Assembly: GCA_002840685.1 (NCBI GenBank)
Contig: PHBU01000007.1
Location: 1-64,000, forward strand
Origin: Chloroflexi bacterium HGW-Chloroflexi-6
GTDB lineage: Bacteria > Chloroflexota > Anaerolineae > Anaerolineales > Villigracilaceae
DNA: 64,000 bases
Reading direction: 5' to 3'
The translations under genes were made by a program, and so were the position numbers. How positions within the stretch are numbered: the stretch's first letter is position 1; each line of letters begins with the position of its first letter. The notes under the pieces are model-generated. The model did not search any database and was not told the DNA's origin. It saw only the letters and a list, made by a program, of their open reading frames with translations. Below, one piece after another: positions 36,295-44,693 of this stretch.

Positions 36295-36699
36295 TTATTG
36301 TACCAGAGACAGGCGGTGTTGGATGAACAGGAAGAGTGCGCGCCATAAAAGCATTCCCAGGGCGGCGCTGGCCCCCAGGATCAACACGAACAAAGGCAGG
36401 GCAATCCCATTCAGCATGACCGCGCGCAAGACCCCGACCAACGGAGCCGCCAGGAGCATGGCATAAACCGGTCGCCACAACTGGCGCGGGTTGATCGTGA
36501 TCTGTGCTGAGAACAATCCGAGCAGGGGAGCAAGCAGGAACCAGCCCACGAGCAAAGGCAGGAAGCTGGTCAGCATGCGCAGCATTATGCGCGGCGCGAG
36601 CGTCAGGCTGGTTTCGCCGTGGGTGGCAAATCCGGCCAGGGTGACCACGGCCAGGGTCAGTGTGTCGCCAAGGATCAGGGTTGGATGGAAGGCTTTCAT
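36295..36699 (-). CDS. DUF3054 family membrane protein
   Basis: GDTLTLAVVTLAGFATHGETSL and TM pattern. Confidence 0.7.
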   Translation of the reverse strand: MKAFHPTLILGDTLTLAVVTLAGFATHGETSLTLAPRIMLRMLTSFLPLLVGWFLLAPLLGLFSAQITINPRQLWRPVYAMLLAAPLVGVLRAVMLNGIALPLFVLILGASAALGMLLWRALFLFIQHRLSLVQ

Positions 36700-36871
36700 G
36701 TGACCAAATTATAAGCGTCTTTGATCGCAATGCCTGTTATCAAGCTTCATTGTCGTGATTAGAAATCGTTTTCCTGTTTCCCGCTCGATCAGGATAACCG
36801 CAATCTGGCGGTCAAGTTGGTCGATCCAGGCGCGGACTTTTTCGATGGAATTGCAGAGTACAGGCACGGGG

Positions 36872-37177
36872 TTATGGGGCGGGGTTGGCAAGAGTCAGGC
36901 TGTAATGTTCCACCGTTGGAAATGGGTCATAGAAGTGATGGAGGAGTTTCTTCCATTCCAGGTATTCTTGCGAGCCGCGAAAACCGACAGTGTGCGCTTC
37001 CAGCGTATCCCAATGGGCCAGTAAAATGTAGCGATTGGGCTTTTCGAGGCAATGCTGCAACTGATGGGAAAGATAGCCGGGCATGCTGGCGATGATGGGC
37101 GAGGCCTGGGCAAATGCGGCTTCAAATTCAGCTTCCTGGCCAGGAATAACGTTCAGGATGGCGACTTCCATAATCAT
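36872..37177 (-). CDS. antibiotic biosynthesis monooxygenase (ABM)-type small protein
   Basis: MIMEVAILNVIPGQEAEFEAAFAQASPIIASMPGYLSHQLQHCLEKPNRYILLAHWDT. Confidence 0.85.
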   Translation of the reverse strand: MIMEVAILNVIPGQEAEFEAAFAQASPIIASMPGYLSHQLQHCLEKPNRYILLAHWDTLEAHTVGFRGSQEYLEWKKLLHHFYDPFPTVEHYSLTLANPAP

Positions 37178-37221
37178 TGGCTGTGTCCTCTCTGGTATTT
37201 GATAATTTGACATTCAAATTA

Positions 37222-38418
<1,197 letters not shown>

Positions 38419-38461
38419 GATTTCTCTCTTTGGAAAGTGGAAGGTGGAAAGATTCTACTTT

Positions 38462-39133
38462 CTATTGGATTTTTCGGACGGCTTCTACAAACCGGCGCAT
38501 CTTTGCGGGATCTTTCACCCCCGGGCTGGTTTCCACACCGGAGGCAACATCCACACCCCAGGGTTGGACCTGCTCAAGCGCTTCGGAAACGTTTTCGGGG
38601 GTCAGGCCGCCCGCCAGCAGGAGCGGAATCCGCCTGGCCAGTTGCGCGGCAGCGGACCAGTCTGCTACCGTGCCTGAGCCGCCGTACATGCCTTTGACAG
38701 CGGCATCCACCAACAGGGCGGGAACGGATGCGTGAGCGGATTCGGAAACGAAAAAGCGGATGGCATCTGGAATCTGTTTGTCTGCTTCAAAATCCGTCCG
38801 CGCATCTGATTGTAGCCGAATGGCTTTGAAGGCGTGCGGTTGAAGTTCGGCCAGCATTTCTGGGGTTTCGTCGCCGTGGAGTTGGGCGAGGTGCAGTTGT
38901 GCCGTTTCAAGAATGGAACGGATCTCTGAAACCGGCGCATTGACAAAAACCCCGACCAGGGTGATCTGCGGAAAGTCTTTTCGCACAATGGCTGTGATCT
39001 CGCGGCAGGCTTGTGGTGTGAGATAGCGCGGGCTTTTGGGGTAGAAGTTGAATCCCAAAAGATCTGCGTCGGCGTCGATGGCGGCCAGGGCGTCTTTCAG
39101 GACAGTGATTCCGCAGATTTTGATTTTGGTCAT
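38462..39133 (-). CDS. trpF: phosphoribosylanthranilate isomerase
   Basis: MTKIKICGITVLKDALAAIDADADLLGFNFYPKSPRYL; LAGGLTPENV. Confidence 0.95.
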   Translation of the reverse strand: MTKIKICGITVLKDALAAIDADADLLGFNFYPKSPRYLTPQACREITAIVRKDFPQITLVGVFVNAPVSEIRSILETAQLHLAQLHGDETPEMLAELQPHAFKAIRLQSDARTDFEADKQIPDAIRFFVSESAHASVPALLVDAAVKGMYGGSGTVADWSAAAQLARRIPLLLAGGLTPENVSEALEQVQPWGVDVASGVETSPGVKDPAKMRRFVEAVRKIQ

Positions 39134-39146
39134 AGGCGTTAAACGT

Positions 39147-39947
39147 TTATCGTTGAACGTTGAACATGGAAAGTTCCCGCACCTTTGCAGGGATATCCGC
39201 TGCCGTAACCAGCGCTTCGCCGACGAGAATGGCGTCGATGTCTGCTTTTTGCAGGCGGGAAACATCGTCCGCGCTGAAGATGCCGCTTTCGGCGACAACG
39301 GTGATCCCGGCCGGGATCATCGGGCGCAGGCGTTCGGTGGTTGCGAGGGAAACTTCAAAGGTGGCCAGGTTGCGGTTGTTGATGCCGATTAAACGGATCC
39401 CGTTGATTCTCAGGGCGCGCTCGGTTTCGGCTTCGTCATGAACTTCAACCAGGGCGGTCAGCCCCAGGCTGAGGGCGCATTCGTGCAGGGCGGCGAAGTG
39501 GACATCGTCGGGCAGGGCCGCGGCGATCAACAGGATGGCATCGGCGCCGTTGGCGCGCGCTTCGAAAATTTGGGATTCGTCAATGATGAAATCTTTTCTT
39601 AAGAGCGGTAATTGGTGATTGATAATTCGTAACTGGCGTAATGTTTCGAGGCTGCCCTGGAAGAATTTTTCATCGGTCAGGACGCTGATTGCGGCCGCGC
39701 CGTTTTGGGTGTAGATCTCCGCCACCTGGAACAGGTCGAGATGCGGGGCAAGAATCCCTTTGGATGGGCTGGCGCGCTTCAGTTCAGCGATCAAGGCCGG
39801 GGGCAGAGAGTTCCGGCGGCGCGAAACTGCGGCGAGGAAATCTCTGGGCGCAGGGGCGGATTCCGCGGCGCGGCGCAAGGCCGGGGCGTCGTGCGCCGCG
39901 ATTTCCAGGCGTTTTTGGTCGAGGATGGTTTCGAGAATGTTTGTCAT
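39147..39947 (-). CDS. trpC: indole-3-glycerol phosphate synthase
   Basis: LIAELKRASPSKGIL; LPLLRKDFIIDESQIFEARANGADAILLI; GINNRNLATFEV. Confidence 0.96.
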   Translation of the reverse strand: MTNILETILDQKRLEIAAHDAPALRRAAESAPAPRDFLAAVSRRRNSLPPALIAELKRASPSKGILAPHLDLFQVAEIYTQNGAAAISVLTDEKFFQGSLETLRQLRIINHQLPLLRKDFIIDESQIFEARANGADAILLIAAALPDDVHFAALHECALSLGLTALVEVHDEAETERALRINGIRLIGINNRNLATFEVSLATTERLRPMIPAGITVVAESGIFSADDVSRLQKADIDAILVGEALVTAADIPAKVRELSMFNVQR

Positions 39948-39956
39948 GTGATTTGG

Positions 39957-39985
39957 GTAGGGGCGCAGCATTGCTGCGCCCCTAC
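39957..39985. repeat. REP-like palindrome at the trpD stop codon
   Basis: GTAGGGGCGCAGC ATT GCTGCGCCCCTAC, same class as the palindromes around the RAYT gene. Confidence 0.9.
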
Positions 39986-41004
39986 AGGGCAAAGGATTGG
40001 CTGAATTCAACGAGTTGGTTCATCTTGGAGAGGGCCGCGCCGCTGTCGATGGCGTGGACAGATTCGGTCAGGGCGGCTTTGAAGTTGCCGGTTTCAGCCG
40101 AAAGGGTGGCGGCGGCGTTCAGCAGGACGGCATCGCGGCGCGCGCCGGACAGCTTACCGCTGAACATATCGCGCATCATGAGCGCGGCTTCGTCGGGCGC
40201 TCCTCCGCGCAGGTCGGCGACGGTGGTTCGGGCAAAGCCATAGTCGAGCGGGTCAAGATCGTAGGTGCGGACAACGCCGTCTTGCAGGTGGCTGACGCGG
40301 TTGACGCCGACCGGGCTGAGCTCGTCCGTGCCGCCTGCGCCGTGGATGACGAGCGCGGCGCGCGAGCCGAGTTCGTTGAGCACGTGGGCGAGCGGTTCGG
40401 TCAGGGCGGGGGCGTAGACGCCGGTTAGCTGGATCTCGGCCCCGGCCGGGTTGGTGAGCGGGCCAAGCAGGTTGAAGATGGTGCGCTGGCCGATTTCCTT
40501 GCGCGGGCCAACAGCGTGTTTCATGGCCGGGTGGAATTTGGGCGCGAACATGAAGCCGATGCCGATCTCGTCGATGGCCTGGCCGACCTGTTCAGGGGTC
40601 AGTTCGAGGTTGACGCCGAGCGCAGCCAGCACATCCGCGCTGCCGCATTGGGACGAGGCGGCGCGGTTGCCGTGTTTGGCGACACGGCGGCCAGTACCCG
40701 CCAGGACAAAAGCTGCGGCAGTCGAGATGTTGAAGGTGTGGGCGCCGTCGCCGCCGGTGCCGACGATGTCGTAGATGGGAGTGGTGCGGTCGCTGACCGG
40801 CACCTTGACGGCCACGGCCCGCATGGCGCGTACCGAGCCGGTGATCTCTTCGACCGTTTCACCTTTCATGCGCAGGGCGACGAGATAAGCCCCGATCTGA
40901 GCCGGGGTGGCCTGGCCGGTCATGATGATGGTCATGGCCTGCTCGGCTTCATCGGCAGTCAGGTGGGTTGTGTTGATGGCTTTGGCGATAAAGGGTTTTA
41001 ACAT
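39982..41004 (-). CDS. trpD: anthranilate phosphoribosyltransferase
   Basis: IVGTGGDGAHTFNISTAAAFVLAGTGRRVAKHGNRAASSQCGSADVL. Confidence 0.96.
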   Translation of the reverse strand: MLKPFIAKAINTTHLTADEAEQAMTIIMTGQATPAQIGAYLVALRMKGETVEEITGSVRAMRAVAVKVPVSDRTTPIYDIVGTGGDGAHTFNISTAAAFVLAGTGRRVAKHGNRAASSQCGSADVLAALGVNLELTPEQVGQAIDEIGIGFMFAPKFHPAMKHAVGPRKEIGQRTIFNLLGPLTNPAGAEIQLTGVYAPALTEPLAHVLNELGSRAALVIHGAGGTDELSPVGVNRVSHLQDGVVRTYDLDPLDYGFARTTVADLRGGAPDEAALMMRDMFSGKLSGARRDAVLLNAAATLSAETGNFKAALTESVHAIDSGAALSKMNQLVEFSQSFAL

Positions 41005-41015
41005 AAGGGCCTCCC

Positions 41016-41065
41016 GAATGAAGAATGCAGAATGATGAATATTCTGCACTTTGCATTCTTCATTC
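41016..41065. repeat. low-complexity inverted repeat between trpG and trpD
   Basis: GAATGAAGAATGCA ... TGCATTCTTCATTC. Confidence 0.85.
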
Positions 41066-41073
41066 TGCATTTG

Positions 41074-41637
41074 TTACAGGTTCAAAAAGTTTTGCAAGAT
41101 TTGCTTGCCGTGCTGGGTCAGGATCGACTCTGGGTGGAACTGGACGCCGTAGGTCTGGGCTGTTTTATGTTTCAGACCCATAATCTCGCCTTCGGAGGTG
41201 AAGGCTGTCACTTCCAATTCGGCCGGGACAGGCGATTCAACGATCAGAGAGTGGTAGCGGGTGGCTTCAAACGGGCTGGGGATGCCGCTGAACAGTCCCT
41301 GGCCGTAGTGGTGGACGCGCGAGGTCTTGCCGTGCATCAGGCGCGGGGCGCGTGAGACTTTTCCACCGTAGACTGCGCCCAGGCACTGGTGGCCGAGACA
41401 AACGCCCAGGACGGGGATCTGACCGGTGAAATGGCGCATGGCCTCGGCGGAGATGCCGCCGTCCGCGATCGGTTGGCCGGGGCCGGGAGAAATGACCAGG
41501 TGCGAGGGTTTGAGCGCGATCAACTCGTCGAGCGTGATCTGATCATTGCGGAAGACGCGAATGTCCGCGCCGAGTTCGCCAAAATATTGGACGAGGTTAT
41601 AAGTAAAGGAGTCGTAGTTATCGATAAGGATGAGCAT
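41074..41637 (-). CDS. trpG: anthranilate synthase component II (glutamine amidotransferase)
   Basis: [45 protein letters not shown]. Confidence 0.96.
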   Translation of the reverse strand: MLILIDNYDSFTYNLVQYFGELGADIRVFRNDQITLDELIALKPSHLVISPGPGQPIADGGISAEAMRHFTGQIPVLGVCLGHQCLGAVYGGKVSRAPRLMHGKTSRVHHYGQGLFSGIPSPFEATRYHSLIVESPVPAELEVTAFTSEGEIMGLKHKTAQTYGVQFHPESILTQHGKQILQNFLNL

Positions 41638-41757
41638 AATAGAACCTTTCTAAATGGAGAATGCAGAGTGCAGAATTGAAGATTGGAGATTAGAAATTAG
41701 AGATTGGTAATTGGTAATTCGAGATGCGTGGTTTTATTCTTCATTCTGCATTCCGCA

Positions 41758-43218
41758 TTATCTCTTCTCCGCCATTTCGACAGCTTTCAAAACGGCGCGG
41801 GCTTTGTTGAGCGTTTCTTCATATTCCTTGGTCGGGTCAGAGTCGGCCACGATGCCCGCTCCGGCCTGGACGCTGACCGTCTCGCCGTGGCCGACCAGGG
41901 TGCGGATGGCGATGCAGGTGTCCATGTTGCCGTCGAAGGAGAAGTAGCCGATGGCACCGGCGTAGGGGCCGCGCGCATCCGGCTCGAGCTCGGCGATGAT
42001 CTCCATCGCGCGGACTTTGGGCGCGCCGGAAACTGTCCCGGCCGGGAAGGTGGCCCGCACCAGGTCGAAGGCGTTCAGTTCGGGCCGCAGCGTGCCCTCG
42101 GCGTGCGAGACGATGTGCATCACGTGCGAATAGCGTTCGATGGTGAAAAACTCGGGCACTTTGACCGTGCCAAACTCGCAGACCCGCCCGAGATCGTTGC
42201 GGCCCAGGTCAACCAGCATCAGGTGCTCGGCGCGCTCCTTGGGGTCGGCCAGCAGGTCGACAGCCAGGGCCTCGTCCGAAGCGATGTCTGTGCCGCGCGG
42301 GCGCGTCCCGGCGATCGGGCGCAGACTGGCTTTGCGGCCCTCGAGCCGCACAAAGATCTCAGGCGAAGCGCCGACGATGTAGAACGGTTCGCCGTCCAGG
42401 TCGCCGAAATCGAAAAAGTACATGTAGGGTGAGGGGTTGAGCCGGCGCAGGGCGCGGTAGATGTTGAACGGGTCGCCGTGGGCCGGGCGCGAAAGGCGCT
42501 GCGAGAGCACGACCTGGAAAATATCGCCAGCCGTGATGTGCTCCTTGCCGGTCAGCACGGCCTGTTCGTACTCGGCCTGGGTCAGGTTCGAGACCACTTC
42601 CACGGTGGCCGCTGCGGGTGAGTCCGCTGCGCGCGGGAGCGGCGTGGGAGCGAGCAAACGCGCTTCAATGGCGTCCAGCTTGCGGTTGGCAGCTTCCACA
42701 TTTCCATCGAAGGCATAGGTGATGATCTCGAGGCTGTGGCGGGCGTGATCGAAGGCGATCAGGGTATCGGCCAGCAAGAAAACCGATTCGGGCAATTTTC
42801 CGCTTTGCAGGTGCTTTTGCAGACGCGGTTCGAAGTAGCGGATGGTTTCATAGCCGAGATAGCCGACCAGCCCACCGATAAAGCGCGGCATGCCCTCGGG
42901 CAGCTCGGGCGTAAACCCGTCGAGCTGGGATTGCAGGTAATGGAGCGGATCCTGCCCCTCGGGGATTTGGAAGTGCTCGACGGAGGTTGCCGAGCGGCGT
43001 TCCACGCTCTGGCCTGTGATGCGGTACTCATAGCGTGGTTCCAGGCCGATAAAGGAGTAGCGGGCGATGCGCTCGCCGCCTTCGACCGATTCGAGCAGGA
43101 AGGAGGGGCCGCTGCCGCGCACTTTGAGATAGACGCTGGCCGGGGTATCGAGGTCGGCCGGCAGGTGGCGGACGATCGGGGCAATGCTGGTGCTGGTTCG
43201 GATCAGTTCAGTGACCAT
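41758..43218 (-). CDS. trpE: anthranilate synthase component I
   Basis: PIAGTRPRGTD; GRNDLGRVCEFGTVKV; FPAGTVSGAPKVRAMEII. Confidence 0.96.
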   Translation of the reverse strand: MVTELIRTSTSIAPIVRHLPADLDTPASVYLKVRGSGPSFLLESVEGGERIARYSFIGLEPRYEYRITGQSVERRSATSVEHFQIPEGQDPLHYLQSQLDGFTPELPEGMPRFIGGLVGYLGYETIRYFEPRLQKHLQSGKLPESVFLLADTLIAFDHARHSLEIITYAFDGNVEAANRKLDAIEARLLAPTPLPRAADSPAAATVEVVSNLTQAEYEQAVLTGKEHITAGDIFQVVLSQRLSRPAHGDPFNIYRALRRLNPSPYMYFFDFGDLDGEPFYIVGASPEIFVRLEGRKASLRPIAGTRPRGTDIASDEALAVDLLADPKERAEHLMLVDLGRNDLGRVCEFGTVKVPEFFTIERYSHVMHIVSHAEGTLRPELNAFDLVRATFPAGTVSGAPKVRAMEIIAELEPDARGPYAGAIGYFSFDGNMDTCIAIRTLVGHGETVSVQAGAGIVADSDPTKEYEETLNKARAVLKAVEMAEKR

Positions 43219-43221
43219 AAT

Positions 43222-44271
43222 TTACTCGTTTCCAAAAATGTCGATATCATCTACAAATAAATCGAGCGAATAGGATAATCCGGTGTGGGCGCGCACGATT
43301 TCCATCGTCTCTTTGGCTTCGGCCTGCATCCGGCGGATGCCGTTGGCCAGCACATCCTGCGGCAGGGTGGGGTGGGCGATGTAATAAGCGCGTTTCTCGC
43401 GAATCGGTTCGAGAAAGTTGTTCAGGGCGCGGGTCAGTTTGGCTTTGACTTCCACGTCGCCGACTTTGCCAGCCCGATAACGCTCTTTCAGTTCGGCGAC
43501 TTCATCTTTGTCGGGGTTGAATGCCTCGTGATAATCGAAGACCGGGTTGCCTTCAACTGTGCCGGGGTCCGTGGCGCGCAGGCGTTTCGGGTCGGTGTAC
43601 ATGCCCTTGACCTTGAGCTCGACCGTTGCGGCGTCATCGGACAGGAAGATGGCATTGCCAAGCGATTTGCTCATCTTGTTCTTGCCATCCGTGCCGATCA
43701 GGGTCGGCACATCGCCGACGATCTCTTCCGGTTCGGGGAAAACCTCGCCATACAGGTTGTTGAAGCGGCGCGCCATTTCGCGGGCCAGTTCAACATGGGC
43801 CTGGTTGTCTTTGCCGACCGGCACTGCCTGGGCGCGCGGCAGCAGGATATCGACGGCTTGCAGCACCGGGTAGCCGAGCAGGCCAAAGGGCATTGTCTCG
43901 AGATTGGCGTCGCGGGCCATATCCTTGAGCGAGGGCAGCCGTTCCAGGCGCGGGACGGTCACCAGCATCTCGAAGAGCAGGTTGAGTTCGTAGGTCTCAG
44001 GGATGGCCGACTGGACGAAGATGGTGCTGATCTCCGGGTCGATGCCGACCGCCAGGTAATCGAGCACGATCTCGCGGATGAAGAGCGGGATCTGCCCGAT
44101 GTGGGCGCGCTCGGGGCGGGTGGTCAGGGTGTGCAGGTCGGCAATGATAAAAAATGATTCGTACTGGTGCTGCAGTCTGACGCGGTTTGCGAGCGAACCA
44201 ACATAGTGACCGAGATGCAGTTTGCCTGTCGGGCGGTCGCCGGTCAGCAGGCGCGGTTTGGATGAATGCAT
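43222..44271 (-). CDS. trpS: tryptophan--tRNA ligase
   Basis: RLLTGDRPTGKLHLGHYVGSL; KMSKSLGNAI. Confidence 0.96.
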   Translation of the reverse strand: MHSSKPRLLTGDRPTGKLHLGHYVGSLANRVRLQHQYESFFIIADLHTLTTRPERAHIGQIPLFIREIVLDYLAVGIDPEISTIFVQSAIPETYELNLLFEMLVTVPRLERLPSLKDMARDANLETMPFGLLGYPVLQAVDILLPRAQAVPVGKDNQAHVELAREMARRFNNLYGEVFPEPEEIVGDVPTLIGTDGKNKMSKSLGNAIFLSDDAATVELKVKGMYTDPKRLRATDPGTVEGNPVFDYHEAFNPDKDEVAELKERYRAGKVGDVEVKAKLTRALNNFLEPIREKRAYYIAHPTLPQDVLANGIRRMQAEAKETMEIVRAHTGLSYSLDLFVDDIDIFGNE

Positions 44272-44298
44272 AATTTTCTCCTTGTGACTTAACAAAAT

Positions 44299-44331
44299 AG
44301 TCCCCTTCGTCCGTTGGGACGAGAGGGGACT
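44299..44331 (-). terminator. T-box leader terminator hairpin
   Basis: AGTCCCCTCTCGTCCCAACGGACGAAGGGGACT followed by ATTTTGTT. Confidence 0.85.
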
Positions 44332-44645
44332 CCCGTGGTACCACCCAAATTACGCTTGCGCTTATCCCGTTGTTCGGGGCTTAAGAAAAAATCCCTGTGA
44401 TGATGCACAGGGATTAAAGGCCAGCGTCACTTTTTTCGGGTACGGCCTCGATCGGCTTATACCCTCACCCTGTAACGGGAGTTCCCGGATTGGGTTACTG
44501 GTTTTGGTCTCGATACCTTCGTACTCGACCAACGTTCACCCGCTCAACTCGGTGGGCCATTCGGCTTCTGCGCTTTTACCGGATTCACACCAACCACCGG
44601 CTCTCTGAAAATCGCTTTGAAACGTACTCGTCCACGTCTTTGTTT
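44299..44645 (-). promoter_or_regulatory. T-box leader (tRNA-Trp sensing) upstream of trpS-trp operon
   Basis: Minus strand AGAGAGCCGGTGGTTGGTGTGAATCCGG, candidate UGG specifier at 44559-44557 (GAATGGCCC), T-box AATTTGGGTGGTACCACGGG, then terminator. Confidence 0.93.
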
Positions 44646-44665
44646 TTGCTTGTTAAGTTGGCGTG

Positions 44666-44693
44666 ATTATATGCAGTCAGGCAGATTTGTCAA
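44666..44693 (-). promoter_or_regulatory. sigma70-type promoter of the trp T-box leader
   Basis: TTGACA (44693-44688), 16 nt spacer, TATAAT (44671-44666). Confidence 0.8.

Noticed and set aside
36709-36891. 60 aa minus-strand ORF downstream of the ABM gene
   Set aside because: Short, no recognisable family, overlaps the end of the ABM reading frame; insufficient support.
41653-41760. Small regulatory RNA between trpE and trpG
   Set aside because: Sequence is made of simple repeated words; no promoter or terminator signature supports an RNA gene.
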